A DNA stretch of 64,000 nt from DASUBN01 sp050261675 (GCA_050261675.1 JBLNDO010000030.1:32083-96082), one strand, 5' to 3'; shown: positions 33,206 through 42,191, counted from the stretch's first letter. Numbers and translations: made by a program. The notes: generated by a model from the sequence alone, not told the origin.

Positions 33206-35023
33206 TTAAGGCTCGCGTTCGGTGGCCGGGAGCCAGACATGCACCCGGGTCCCTCGTCCAACGCCTGATTCTATCGCGATTCGCCCGCCAGCGAGCCGCA
33301 CCCGCTCCCGCATGCCCAGCACACCCAGGCTCTTCCCCGAGAGTGCGTGTTTGCGCGCAGCTTCGGGTTCGAAACCCCTGCCGTCGTCCCGCACCTGCAT
33401 CTCCAGCGAATTCCCCTCCCGGGTCAGCGTCACCGTCACTTGGCGCGCCTCGGCGTGGCGCAACACGTTGGAGAACGCCTCCTGGAAAACGCGATAGGCG
33501 GTGTTCTCCACCACTGGCAGGAAGCGCGGCAGATTGTCGGGCAGACTCAGGTCGACCTTCAATTCGTTGCCGCCCGTCCGGGTACGCACCATCCAGCGCA
33601 TCGCCGCCGCGAGCCCCAGATCGTCCAGCACGGAAGGGTGAAGGTCGAGGGATAGCTGACGCACCTGCTGTAGGAGTTTGGCCACGATCCCCGCCGATTC
33701 CGCCGCCTGCACCGAGAGCGGCCCCCCGCCCGCGTCCTTCTCGAGCTTCCCGAGGTTGAGGCGCGTGGCGGTCAAGGCCTGGCCCACCTCGTCGTGCAGT
33801 TCCCGGGCGATGGCGCGGCGCTCGGTCTCCTGAGCCTCCAGCAGCCGCTGCGACATCACCCGCATTTCCTCCTGGTGCTCGAGCTCGCGCGCCTCGGCGG
33901 CCTTGCGCTCGCTGATGTCGATGATGGACGCGAGCACGCGCCGCCCTTCGCCGGTCATAACCGGATTGAGGCCGATTTCCACGGGGAACTCCGTGCCGTC
34001 CCGGCGGAGCCCGAAGAGGTCGCGACCCTTGCCCATGGGCCGGCTCGTGGGCTCGCGGTGGAACCCGCTGCGCAGGGCCTCGTGGCCGTGACGCGATTTC
34101 ATGGGTATGAGCATTTCCACAGGTTTGCCCAAGAGCTCCTCCCGCCGGTAGCGGAACATGCGCTCGGTTTCCGAATTGACCATGAGGATCGAGCCCCGCT
34201 CATCCACCATCAACATGGCATAGGGTGCGCCTTCCACCATCGCCCGGAACAACTCCTCCGCGCGGGCGCGCTCGGTGACGTCGCGCACCGTGGACTGGAT
34301 GTCGCCGCTCGGGAGCCGCTTGACGCTGACTTCTACGCTGAGCACATGACCGCCCTTGTGCAGCATGCGTTTGTGCAAATGCACGCCAGCGCCACTCTCA
34401 AGGCGCTGCACCTGTTCCACGGTCTCGGCGTCCTCCGGGTGCACCAGGTCGCGGATGCCCATCTTGAGCAGTTCTTCGCGGCTGTAACCCAGCATCTGGC
34501 AAAGCGCAGCGTTCACGTACATCAATTCACCGGATTGGCGGCGCAGCAGGATGCCTTCCTGGGCCTGTTCCACCAATTCCTGGTAGCGCTGTTCGCTTTC
34601 GGCACGGGCGCGTTCCGCGGTCTTGCGGTCGCTGATGTCCACCACCACCGACTGCAGATTGCCGCCCACCAGGCGCTGGGTGACGTACTGCACCTCGCGC
34701 ACGGCCCCGCCCTTGCACTTCATGAGGGTCTCGATGCGGGTGGATTCGCCGGGCTTCAGCGCCGCCACCTTGTCCAACACCGTTGGATCCACCACCATGT
34801 CGCGGGCCTTGAGCTTGAGCAATTCTTCGCGCGAATAGCCGGTCATCCTGCAATACGCCTCGTTGACGATCAGCAACTGGCCGTCGGGGCGTCGTACCAC
34901 GAAGCCGGTGATGGCCTGCTCAATCAGCTGTGCATAGCGCTGCTCGCTCTCCTCGAGGCGCACGGCGACATACCGGCCCGACCAGCCTGGGAACAGCTTC
35001 GCCAGAAACGAGCTAGCACTCAT
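33206..35023 (-). CDS. PAS-domain sensor histidine kinase (HisKA_3)
   Basis: From the ATG at 35023 the protein is 605 residues. Three PAS domains (about 25-140, 150-265 and 270-385; each with a motif like YCRMTGYSREELL) precede a HisKA_3 dimerisation domain with His410 in ARELHDEVGQALTATR and a HATPase domain with NVLRHAEA, VRDDGRGF and LGVLGMRERV. No membrane helix is seen, so it is a cytoplasmic sensor, perhaps of redox or ligand state. An open frame to 35113 upstream runs through the hairpin array and is not coding. It is the partner of the NarL-type regulator. Confidence 0.93.
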   Translation of the reverse strand: MSASSFLAKLFPGWSGRYVAVRLEESEQRYAQLIEQAITGFVVRRPDGQLLIVNEAYCRMTGYSREELLKLKARDMVVDPTVLDKVAALKPGESTRIETLMKCKGGAVREVQYVTQRLVGGNLQSVVVDISDRKTAERARAESEQRYQELVEQAQEGILLRRQSGELMYVNAALCQMLGYSREELLKMGIRDLVHPEDAETVEQVQRLESGAGVHLHKRMLHKGGHVLSVEVSVKRLPSGDIQSTVRDVTERARAEELFRAMVEGAPYAMLMVDERGSILMVNSETERMFRYRREELLGKPVEMLIPMKSRHGHEALRSGFHREPTSRPMGKGRDLFGLRRDGTEFPVEIGLNPVMTGEGRRVLASIIDISERKAAEARELEHQEEMRVMSQRLLEAQETERRAIARELHDEVGQALTATRLNLGKLEKDAGGGPLSVQAAESAGIVAKLLQQVRQLSLDLHPSVLDDLGLAAAMRWMVRTRTGGNELKVDLSLPDNLPRFLPVVENTAYRVFQEAFSNVLRHAEARQVTVTLTREGNSLEMQVRDDGRGFEPEAARKHALSGKSLGVLGMRERVRLAGGRIAIESGVGRGTRVHVWLPATEREP

Positions 35024-35064
35024 GGGGTTGCGAAACTGAACTGCGCGAGCAAGACAAAACAAGG

Positions 35065-35142
35065 GCGTGCCGCATGCGGCACGCGACCGAACAAGGATGT
35101 CCGGGCTGGACATAACGCCATGGACGGATCAGTGCATCCATG
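35065..35142. repeat. array of three hairpins between tRNA-Gly and the kinase
   Basis: A perfect 20-bp palindrome (35065-35084; core GCCGCATGCGGC, arms GCGT/ACGC), then ATGTCC-GGGCT-GGACAT (35097-35113), then CATGGA-N12-TCCATG (35119-35142). The first shares its 12-bp core with the palindrome at 25017 while the arms differ in a paired way. Read on the minus strand, ACAT-N-CTTGT before the palindrome also matches the 25000 array. Confidence 0.7.
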
Positions 35143-35153
35143 TTCGAAAGAAT

Positions 35154-35227
35154 TGGAGCGGGTGATGGGAATCGAACCCACGTTATCAGGTTGGGAACCT
35201 GAAGTTCTACCATTGAACTACACCCGC
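35154..35227 (-). tRNA. tRNA-Gly (CCC)
   Basis: A 74-nt cloverleaf with encoded CCA. The acceptor stem is GCGGGTG/CACCCGC, the D-arm GTTCAATGGTAGAAC, and the anticodon arm TCAGG-TTCCCAA-CCTGA with anticodon CCC. The T-arm is TGGG-TTCGATT-CCCA with a closing G-C. All stems pair. Confidence 0.96.
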
Positions 35228-35331
35228 GTGAGAAAGCCATTCTAGCCGGGCTCCCCCGACTGTCAAACCATGGCAAATCCCGCCCTCCCGCTTGCGGTAA
35301 AATTGCTCCTTCCACCCTCCTTCTGTGGCCC

Positions 35332-35532
35332 ATGCAGATCCTCTTGAACGGCGCCGCGACCGAACTGCCTCCGGGCCTCACCGCCCGGGAGCTGGTTGAA
35401 CGCCTGGAACTCGCAGGCTCGCGCATCGCCATGGAAGTGAACGGCGAGATCGTGCCGCGCAGCACTTACGCCGTGCACAAGATCGTGGATGGAGACAAAG
35501 TGGAAATTGTTCACGCAATCGGTGGGGGCTGA
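35332..35532 (+). CDS. thiS: sulfur carrier protein ThiS
   Basis: The 66-residue ubiquitin-like protein begins MQILLNGAATELPPGLTARELVERL and ends in Gly-Gly-Gly (HAIGGG), the C-terminus that is thiocarboxylated. It delivers sulfur to ThiG for the thiazole ring of thiamin. It directly precedes thiG (4 nt) and then trmB, a common proteobacterial order. Confidence 0.96.
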   Translation: MQILLNGAATELPPGLTARELVERLELAGSRIAMEVNGEIVPRSTYAVHKIVDGDKVEIVHAIGGG

Positions 35533-35536
35533 GTCC

Positions 35537-36346
35537 ATGAATACCGTTTCCAAACCCTACCTTGCCGACGCCGATAGTTTCACGGTGGCCGGGCGGCAAT
35601 ACCGCTCCCGGCTGTTGATTGGTACCGGAAAATATAAGGATATGGACGAGACCCGCCGCGCCGTGGAGGCGAGCGGTGCCGAGATCGTCACCGTGGCGGT
35701 GCGCCGCAGCAACCTCGGCCAGAAGAAGGGCGAACCGAACCTGCTGGACGTGCTGCCGCCCTCCAAGTACACCATTCTCCCCAACACCGCCGGCTGCTAC
35801 AGCGCCGAGGAGGCGGTGCGTACCTGCCGCCTGGCGCGGGAACTCCTGGACGGCCACAAGCTGGTGAAATTGGAAGTGCTGGGCGACGAGAAAACCCTCT
35901 ATCCCGACGTGACCGAAACGCTCGAGGCGGCGGCGACCCTGGTGAAGGAAGGCTTCGAGGTGATGGTGTACACCACCGACGACCCGCTGGTGGCCAAGCG
36001 CCTGGAGGAACTGGGCTGCGTAGCGGTGATGCCTTTGGGCGCGCCCATCGGCTCGGGACTAGGGCTGCGCAACCCCTACAACATCCTCACCATCGTCGAG
36101 CAGGCACGCGTGCCCATCTTGGTGGACGCCGGCGTAGGCACGGCGTCGGATGCCGCCATCGCCATGGAGCTCGGCTGCGACGGCGTGCTCATGAACACCG
36201 CCGTGGCCTTGGCCAAGGACCCGGTGCTGATGGCCTCCGCCATGAAGAAGGCCATCGAGGCGGGCCGCGAGGCCTATCTCGCCGGCCGCATCCCGAAGAA
36301 GCGCTTCGCCTCCGCCTCCTCGCCGCTCGACGGTCTCTTCTTCTGA
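35537..36346 (+). CDS. thiG: thiazole synthase ThiG
   Basis: The 269-residue TIM-barrel enzyme starts at the ATG at 35537 (MNTVSKPYLADADSFTVAGR). Landmarks are SRLLIGTGKYKD, TVAVRRSNLGQ, LVKLEVLGDEKTLYPD with the Schiff-base-type Lys, VMPLGAPIGSGLGL and DAGVGTASDAAIAMELG (phosphate site). It joins deoxyxylulose phosphate, dehydroglycine and ThiS sulfur into the thiazole. It follows thiS by 4 nt, and trmB begins 3 nt after its stop. Confidence 0.96.
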   Translation: MNTVSKPYLADADSFTVAGRQYRSRLLIGTGKYKDMDETRRAVEASGAEIVTVAVRRSNLGQKKGEPNLLDVLPPSKYTILPNTAGCYSAEEAVRTCRLARELLDGHKLVKLEVLGDEKTLYPDVTETLEAAATLVKEGFEVMVYTTDDPLVAKRLEELGCVAVMPLGAPIGSGLGLRNPYNILTIVEQARVPILVDAGVGTASDAAIAMELGCDGVLMNTAVALAKDPVLMASAMKKAIEAGREAYLAGRIPKKRFASASSPLDGLFF

Positions 36347-36349
36347 AAC

Positions 36350-37027
36350 ATGTCCGCGACTGAACCGCGTCGCGTGCGAAGTTTCGTACTGCGGCAAGGC
36401 CGCATGACGGCGGGCCAGGCGCGCGCGCTCAAGGAACTGCTCCCGCGTTACGGCGTGCCCGAAGGTGCCATCGACCTGCGCGCCCTGTTCGGCCGCGATG
36501 CGCCGCTCACCCTCGAGATCGGCTTCGGGGACGGCCACAACCTGGCGGAACTGGCGCGGCGCCACCCGGAACGGGACTTCCTCGGGGCGGAGGTGCATCG
36601 CCCCGGCGTCGGCCGCCTGCTGCTCACGCTCGAATCGGACGGGCTGAAGAACGTGCGCGTCATCCCGGAAGATGCCGTCATGGTGCTCAAGGGCCGCTTG
36701 CCGGACACCTGCCTGGACGCGGTGCTCATCTATTTCCCGGATCCCTGGCCCAAGAAGCGCCACCACAAGCGCCGCCTGCTGCAAGCCGAATTCGCGGAAC
36801 TCCTGGCCCGGAAACTCAAACCCGGCGGCCGCGTACACCTCGCCACCGACTGGGAGGACTACGCCCACCACGCGCTCGCGATTCTCGCCGCCGCTCCCGA
36901 GTTCGAGAACACCGCCACCTCCGGCGGCTGCGTGCCGCGCCCCGCGGAGCGCCCCGAAACCAAGTTCGAACGCCGCGGCGTGAAACTCGGCCACGGCGTA
37001 TACGACCTGGTCTTCCGGCGCCGCTAG
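36350..37027 (+). CDS. trmB: tRNA (guanine-N7)-methyltransferase TrmB
   Basis: The 225-residue SAM enzyme has the TrmB motifs LEIGFGDGHNLAELARRHPE (SAM binding), DFLGAEVHRPGVGRLL, and the diagnostic VLIYFPDPWPKKRHHKRRL followed by LKPGGRVHLATDWEDYA and TKFERRG near the end. It makes m7G46 in tRNA variable loops. It is the third gene of the thiS-thiG-trmB unit. Confidence 0.96.
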   Translation: MSATEPRRVRSFVLRQGRMTAGQARALKELLPRYGVPEGAIDLRALFGRDAPLTLEIGFGDGHNLAELARRHPERDFLGAEVHRPGVGRLLLTLESDGLKNVRVIPEDAVMVLKGRLPDTCLDAVLIYFPDPWPKKRHHKRRLLQAEFAELLARKLKPGGRVHLATDWEDYAHHALAILAAAPEFENTATSGGCVPRPAERPETKFERRGVKLGHGVYDLVFRRR

Positions 37028-37099
37028 CCAGCGGCTATTGCAGGCCCCGGGCGCATCTTCTAGGCTGTCTCCCCCTTCCTGGCATAATCGTGGACGTCC

Positions 37100-37912
37100 A
37101 TGGCCACGGCTGAGATGCAGTCAAGCCGCTTCGGCGCGATCGTCGGCTGGACCGGACGTCGCACGCTGTCGGTGGGCGGCTATGTGCTCGACCTCAGCCT
37201 GTTTGTGGCGCATGCGTTCCGCGACTGGGCGCGCAGCGGCCGGGTATTCAACCGCGCCACCCTGCAGACGCTCTACGGCCAGGTGATCTTCACCGGCGTG
37301 GATGCCCTGCCGCTGGTCACCTTCCTCGGCCTCGCGGTGGGCCTCAGCATCACCTCGCAAATGTTGAAGCTCGCCACCGCCTTGGGCAGCGAGAGCGACG
37401 TGGCGAGACTGCTCACGAACATCGTCGGCGTGGAACTGTCTTCCATCCTCACCGCCATCGTGCTCATTGGCCGCTCGGGCTCGGCCATCGCCGTGGACCT
37501 GGGGTCCATGAAGTTGCGCGGCGAGGTGGAGGGCCTGGAGCTCCTCGGGATCGACGTCAACGAATTCTTCGTCACCCCGCGCATCATCGGTGCCGCGGTG
37601 GCGCAATTCACCCTGGCGGTGTATTTCGCGCTGATCGCGCTCTTCGGCGGCGTGTTCCTCAACGACCTTCTTACCCCCGGCAGCAGCACCCACCAGCTGG
37701 CGAAACTGGCGGAAGCCATCGGCCCCGAGCAGACGATCCTGTTCATGATCAAGAACCTCCTGTTCGGCGTCATCATCGCCGGCACCGCCTGTTACCACGC
37801 TCTCAAGGTGCGCACCTCGACCACCGAAGTGCCGCAGCAGACGCAGCGCGCCATCGTCACCGGCCTGGTGCTGGTGTTCGCCACCGACGGCATCCTAGCG
37901 ATCGTGGCATGA
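37100..37912 (+). CDS. MlaE-family ABC transporter permease
   Basis: The 270-residue protein has five to six membrane helices and the MlaE hallmark LIGRSGSAIAVDLGSMKLRGEVEGLELLGIDV (given in part) followed by FFVTPRIIGA. It is the membrane permease of an MCE lipid-transport system that moves phospholipids or other hydrophobic molecules between the membranes. Its end overlaps the ATPase gene by 4 nt (ATGA). The order permease-ATPase-MCE-lipoprotein differs from the mlaFEDCB operon, so it is probably a paralogous system rather than Mla itself. Confidence 0.92.
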   Translation: MATAEMQSSRFGAIVGWTGRRTLSVGGYVLDLSLFVAHAFRDWARSGRVFNRATLQTLYGQVIFTGVDALPLVTFLGLAVGLSITSQMLKLATALGSESDVARLLTNIVGVELSSILTAIVLIGRSGSAIAVDLGSMKLRGEVEGLELLGIDVNEFFVTPRIIGAAVAQFTLAVYFALIALFGGVFLNDLLTPGSSTHQLAKLAEAIGPEQTILFMIKNLLFGVIIAGTACYHALKVRTSTTEVPQQTQRAIVTGLVLVFATDGILAIVA

Positions 37913-38652
37913 GCGAAGCCCCACTCATCGAAGCGGAAGACCTGAAGCCGATGCGCGAGGACGGCAGCGCCTTCCAGCACGGCCTCAGCTGCCGCATCCC
38001 CGGCGGCCGCGTGGTCTGCCTGGTGGGCCCCAACGGCAGCGGCAAGACCGCGTACCTGCGCGCGCTCGCGGCGGTGGATCCGCCGGCCGGGGGCCGGCTG
38101 AAACTCTTCGGACAGGAAGCATCGCGGCTCGGTCCGGAATCGCGGCGCGCGATGCGCCTCAAGGCGGCGTTCATCGCCGAAGGCGCCCCGCTGCTGTCGG
38201 TGGTGTCGGGCCTTTCCAACGTCACCCTGCCGGCCATGTACCACCGCCTGGGCCACGCCCTCGAGATCCGCGCCAGCGCCGAGGAGACGCTCAAGTTCCT
38301 CCATTATCCGGGGCGTGACGACCTGCTTCCCGCCTACCTCAACCAGCACGAGCGCCTCTTGCTCGCCATCGCCCGCTGCCTCATGCTGTCGCCCCAGCTG
38401 ATGTTCCTGGACGAGCCCTTCCACATGACCGACAGTGCCTGCCGGTCGCGGGAGTCGGACATCTACGTCAGGCTCGCGAAGGAGCGGGGTCTCGGGGTGC
38501 TGATCGCCACCCACAACCTGGGATTCGTGAAGCGCCACGCCGAGGAGATACTCTTCCTGCATCCGTCCGGCACGGCGCGTTTCGCGGGTTGGAAACCGTT
38601 CGTGGAATCAGGCCGCGCCGAGGTGAACGCCTTCCTCGACATGGCGGCATGA
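37909..38652 (+). CDS. ABC transporter ATP-binding subunit, atypical signature motif
   Basis: The 247-residue ATPase has a good Walker A (GPNGSGKT, residues 40-47), Walker B with catalytic Glu (LMFLDEP, Glu169) and an H-loop His (IATHN). The ABC signature LSGGQ is missing: the aligned place reads YLNQHERLLLAIARCL (about 143-158). The segment after Walker B (HMTDSACRSRESD) is also unlike MlaF. The domain pairs with the MlaE-like permease encoded just before. The altered signature may lower or change ATP coupling. Confidence 0.88.
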   Translation: MSEAPLIEAEDLKPMREDGSAFQHGLSCRIPGGRVVCLVGPNGSGKTAYLRALAAVDPPAGGRLKLFGQEASRLGPESRRAMRLKAAFIAEGAPLLSVVSGLSNVTLPAMYHRLGHALEIRASAEETLKFLHYPGRDDLLPAYLNQHERLLLAIARCLMLSPQLMFLDEPFHMTDSACRSRESDIYVRLAKERGLGVLIATHNLGFVKRHAEEILFLHPSGTARFAGWKPFVESGRAEVNAFLDMAA

Positions 38653-38660
38653 GGTTAAGC

Positions 38661-39605
38661 ATGGCCGAGAAAGAGCAAGTCCACTACATCCACCGCTTGA
38701 ACTACACGGCGCGCGAGCGCCTGGTTGGGATCTTCGTGCTCGTGGCCGTCGCGATCCTGGTCTTCATCCTTTCCTACAACGAGCAGACTCGGCTGTTCTT
38801 CGCACCCAAGTTCCGTGTCCACGCCTACATCACCGACGCCACCGGCGTCAGCACCGACACCCCGGTGATGGCCTACGGCCTGAACATCGGCAAGGTGACC
38901 CGGCTCAGCCTGAGTGAGAACAATCGCATCATGGTTACCATGGAGATTCTGCAAAAATTTCACCGGCTGGTACGCACCGATTCTACCGCCGAGATCAGTA
39001 AGCTCTCGGTGATCGGCAACGCCGCAATCACCATCAAGCCGGGTTCCACCGACAAGCCCATGGTGACCAACGATGCGGAGATACCGCTGACCCAACCCAT
39101 GTCTATGGATCAGATGATGAGCCAGATATCGCCGGTGCTGGATAACGTGAAATCCACCCTGGCCCAGGTCAACCAGTTGAGCCACGCCATCGACCCCAAG
39201 GACCTGAACGCGCTGGTCAAGAACCTGGCGGTGGTGAGCGGGAACCTCAAGAACATCACCGGCCAAGTGGCGGATTCCCACGCGGTGGAGGACCTGGCGG
39301 CAACCCTGAAGGAGACGAAGGATCGCGTGGCGGAGCTGCAACCGCTCATCAAGAACGCCAACGCCGCCTCGGCGGACATGCCGGAACTCCTGGCCCAGAC
39401 CCGCAAACTGGTGACCCAACTCAACACCACCATGGGTACGGTGAACTACCAGATGCAGGCCCTGCCCGACATGGTGACCCGCACCCGTCAGGTGCTGGAC
39501 CAGGTGGATACCACCCTGCAGGCGGTGCAGAACACCTGGCCGATTTCCTCGTCCGTGGCGAAGAAGCCCACGGAGACCCTCACCCCCGTGCAGCCGCCAC
39601 CTTAA
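38661..39605 (+). CDS. MlaD/MCE-domain substrate-binding protein
   Basis: The 314-residue protein starts at the ATG at 38661 with GAGG upstream; an ATGA start at 38649 has no ribosome site. One N-terminal membrane helix (LVGIFVLVAVAILVFILSY) is followed by one MCE domain (about 45-135, FRVHAYITDATGVSTDTPVM and ISKLSVIGNAAITIKPGS) and then a long, mainly helical tail (about 150-300) likely to form a channel with its neighbours in a hexamer. It holds lipid on the periplasmic side of the ABC complex. Confidence 0.93.
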   Translation: MAEKEQVHYIHRLNYTARERLVGIFVLVAVAILVFILSYNEQTRLFFAPKFRVHAYITDATGVSTDTPVMAYGLNIGKVTRLSLSENNRIMVTMEILQKFHRLVRTDSTAEISKLSVIGNAAITIKPGSTDKPMVTNDAEIPLTQPMSMDQMMSQISPVLDNVKSTLAQVNQLSHAIDPKDLNALVKNLAVVSGNLKNITGQVADSHAVEDLAATLKETKDRVAELQPLIKNANAASADMPELLAQTRKLVTQLNTTMGTVNYQMQALPDMVTRTRQVLDQVDTTLQAVQNTWPISSSVAKKPTETLTPVQPPP

Positions 39606-39608
39606 TCC

Positions 39609-40538
39609 ATGCGCCTAGCCGCACCCATCCTTTTCGCGCTCCTCGTAGCCGGCTGCGGCAGCCGCCCGGTGCAGCCGCCCGCGCCGGTCACGGCCACCAG
39701 CACCTTCATGGCCAACGCCATGACGGCCTACCAGGACAACCGCTATGTGGAAGCGCGCGCATTCTTCGGCCGCGCGCTGGTGCTCTACCGCAGCGTGGAC
39801 GAGCTGAACGGACAGGCGGAGGCGCTCATCGACATGGCCGATTGCGCGCTGCTGCAGGGGGACGTGCCGGCGGCCCGGGCCAACCTCGCCGAGGTACGAA
39901 GCCTCGCCACCGATCATAAGTTCCTGGCGCCGCTCCTGCCTCGGGTGACGCTGCTCGACGCTTACGCGGACCTGCAGGCCCCGGACCCGGCTGCGGCATC
40001 GGCCAAGCTCGACGGAATTCTCAACGACCCCGCCGCGCCGGCCGAGGTGAAGAGCGCCGCGCTCTTCGCCCGCACCCAGGCGGCCTTTGACCAGAAGGCT
40101 GGCGATGCGGCCCAGTGGCTGGCTAAGCTCAACGCCGCAGAAACCGGCAGTAAGGATCCGCTGACCGCGGCGCGCTTGGAACGCCTGCAGGCGAAGGCGG
40201 AAAGCGATGCCATCAAGGCTTCGGCGCTCTATGCCGACGCCTTGTCGCGCTATCAGGCCGCCTATTACCGTCCCGGCATCGCCGCCACCCACGAGGAATG
40301 GGGTGGATTGCTGCTCGCCCGCGCGGATTGGCCCGGCGCCCGCGACCACCTCTACCGGGCCCTGCAGGCGCGGCTGTGGATGTACGACAGCGCCGATTCC
40401 CTGCGCGACCTGCAAGGCCTTTCCCAGGCGGACCAAGCGCTTGGCAACGCCGATGCTGCGAAACAGGATGCCGCTTTAGCACAGTACTTGAAGGACGGAG
40501 GGGATCCGTCTCAACCATTACCGCCAGCAAAACCCTAG
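39609..40538 (+). CDS. TPR-like lipoprotein of the MCE operon
   Basis: The 309-residue protein has a lipoprotein signal with lipobox VAGC (Cys16). The rest is almost all helical, with TPR-like pairs (AMTAYQDNRYVEARAFFGRAL, then EALIDMADCALLQGD and ARDHLYRALQARLWM). It follows the MCE gene by 3 nt, so it probably acts at the outer membrane as partner of the lipid transporter, in the place where other systems have a PqiC-like lipoprotein. That role is inferred from position; it does not resemble PqiC. Confidence 0.82.
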   Translation: MRLAAPILFALLVAGCGSRPVQPPAPVTATSTFMANAMTAYQDNRYVEARAFFGRALVLYRSVDELNGQAEALIDMADCALLQGDVPAARANLAEVRSLATDHKFLAPLLPRVTLLDAYADLQAPDPAAASAKLDGILNDPAAPAEVKSAALFARTQAAFDQKAGDAAQWLAKLNAAETGSKDPLTAARLERLQAKAESDAIKASALYADALSRYQAAYYRPGIAATHEEWGGLLLARADWPGARDHLYRALQARLWMYDSADSLRDLQGLSQADQALGNADAAKQDAALAQYLKDGGDPSQPLPPAKP

Positions 40539-40563
40539 GCTTCAATCTTCTGGAGTCATTACC

Positions 40564-41193
40564 TTAAGAAAAAAATCCCGCCCGCACCCCGTCCATCACG
40601 AATTGCACGGCCAAGGCGGCCAAAATCACGCCGAACAGCCGGTCCATGACATTGGCGCCGGTCTCGCCCAGGAGCTTCATTAGCCGGCCTGCCGACAGGA
40701 GGCACACCAGCGTCAGCGCCAGCACCGCGAGCAGTACGCCGATCATGGCGGCGAAGTACAGCGCATGCCCGCGGCTCTCGCCCACCATCAAGAGTAGCGT
40801 GGTGAGCGCGCCCGGGCCCGCGATCAGCGGGAACGCCAGCGGGAACACCGAGATGTCCTCCTTGTGGCGCGCCTCTTCCTGCTCGCGCCCGGTGGCGGAT
40901 CGCCCGCCCGACTGCCGGGCGAACACCATGTCCATGGCGATCAGGAACAACAGCACGCCGCCCGCGATCTTGAAGGCCGGCAGGCTGATGCCCAGCGTGG
41001 TCAGGAGCCAGTCGCCGATGAAGGCGAACACCAGCAGGATGGCCGCGGCCAGGGCCGTGCCCTTCAACGCCATGCGGCGGCGGTGCAGCTCCCCGCCGCC
41101 ACGGGTGAGCGCGCCGAACATGGGCGTGACGCCGACGGGGTCGATGACCACCAGCAGCACCACGAACATGTTAAAAATCTTCTCGAGTGTCAT
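40564..41193 (-). CDS. MarC-family integral membrane protein
   Basis: The 209-residue protein has six hydrophobic helices and MarC signatures: FVVLLVVIDPVGVTPMF at the start, GGVLLFLIAMDMVF in the middle, FPLAFPLIAGPGALTTLLLM, and a final FGVILAALAVQFVMDG. The family is named after the mar locus but is not an antibiotic pump; its function is unknown. It is convergent with the MCE operon and monocistronic. Confidence 0.93.
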   Translation of the reverse strand: MTLEKIFNMFVVLLVVIDPVGVTPMFGALTRGGGELHRRRMALKGTALAAAILLVFAFIGDWLLTTLGISLPAFKIAGGVLLFLIAMDMVFARQSGGRSATGREQEEARHKEDISVFPLAFPLIAGPGALTTLLLMVGESRGHALYFAAMIGVLLAVLALTLVCLLSAGRLMKLLGETGANVMDRLFGVILAALAVQFVMDGVRAGFFS

Positions 41194-41433
41194 GTGCGCC
41201 GAAAAACGAGGGTTTACACCGGGCTACGCGCTTTTTGTGAACGCGGTCTCACCGTGGAGCAATTTCTCCGCCGGGGAGGCTTGCAAGCGCCCCGTTCTGG
41301 TTCTATAACAATATCGAACGCAGCCCGGCTGCGGCCACAACAACAAAGACACGGGAGTTCCCGCGCTCACCAAACCGCCGCCGTGCCGTCCGCGAGGCAT
41401 GGTAACAACCTTTTGGGCCGGGGGCCCACTGTC

Positions 41434-41742
41434 ATGGAAAGCATGATGGAACAAGAGCCGGCAGACCCGCCCAGGGTGGGCGAGTGGTACGCCGACCCCC
41501 AGGGAGCCCTGTTCGAGGTGGTGGCCATAGACCAGGACGACGGCACGGTGGAAGTGCAGTACTTCGACGGCACCGTGGAAGAGCTGGAAGCGGACTCCTG
41601 GGAGGAGATGCGGCCCAAGCCCACCGATCCGCCGGAAGACTGGTCCGGGTCTCTCGACATGGACCGCGAGGATTACGGCGTAGATCTCGATGACGGCGAT
41701 CGCAGCATGTGGGCGAATCCTCTCGACGGCTTCGATCGCTGA
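41434..41742 (+). CDS. small acidic protein, DUF6763-like
   Basis: The protein is up to 102 residues (ATGs at 41434, 41443 and 41446 are all possible). The core reads PRVGEWYADPQGALFEVVAID, then DGTVEVQYFDGTVEELEADSW and PPEDWSGSLD. This pattern, a compact beta-rich acidic protein with a GTVE-QYFDG core, matches small gammaproteobacterial proteins I know as DUF6763; no function is known. Convergent with the Rieske gene. The 240-bp gap before it holds only minor dyads (CGCAGCC/GGCTGCG, GGGCC/GGCCC). Confidence 0.75.
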   Translation: MESMMEQEPADPPRVGEWYADPQGALFEVVAIDQDDGTVEVQYFDGTVEELEADSWEEMRPKPTDPPEDWSGSLDMDREDYGVDLDDGDRSMWANPLDGFDR

Positions 41743-41753
41743 AAGATAATTCT

Positions 41754-42110
41754 TTAGGCCGGCTCCGGCCCGTACACCACCACCTCTCCCTCTTCCACCG
41801 CAACCGGCAGCGGCGTGAGCGCCCGGCCGAGACAGGCGCCGGCCACGCATAGGCCGTCCTGCGGGTCGAACAGCGCACCGTGGCCCGAGCACATGATCAG
41901 CGTGTGATCGCGGGTCAGGAAAGCGTCCGGCTTCCAATTGAGGAAGCGCCCCGCGTGGGGGCAAACGTTGCGGTAGGCGTAGACCTTGCCGTACCAGTGC
42001 ACCAGGAACCATTCGTCCGGGAACTGGGCGCCCGGGAACGAGAAGCCACGTGCCCCGGGGTCCGGGACCTCCTCCAAGCGGCAGATGACGTGGCGTTGGG
42101 GTTCAGGCAT
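41754..42110 (-). CDS. Rieske [2Fe-2S] domain protein
   Basis: The 118-residue protein is a lone Rieske domain. The cluster ligands are C-x-H in RNVCPHAGRFLNW and C-x-x-H in IMCSGHGALFDPQDG, followed by the closing LTPLPVAVEEGEVVVYG. Such small ferredoxin-like Rieske proteins feed electrons to oxygenases or serve unknown redox roles. No oxygenase is adjacent. It starts 81 nt from the divergent SnoaL-like gene. Confidence 0.93.
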   Translation of the reverse strand: MPEPQRHVICRLEEVPDPGARGFSFPGAQFPDEWFLVHWYGKVYAYRNVCPHAGRFLNWKPDAFLTRDHTLIMCSGHGALFDPQDGLCVAGACLGRALTPLPVAVEEGEVVVYGPEPA

Positions 42111-42191
42111 GTGATGCGGTCCGGCAACTCGCTTGCCCTCGACAGGCGCTTTCTTCTATTGTCGGCATTCCCCGAGGAAGCGGATGCGCCG

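Noticed and set aside
35024..35113. Extended N-terminus for the PAS histidine kinase
   Set aside because: It would be translated from the hairpin array and shares no features with the protein; the ATG at 35023 precedes the first PAS domain.
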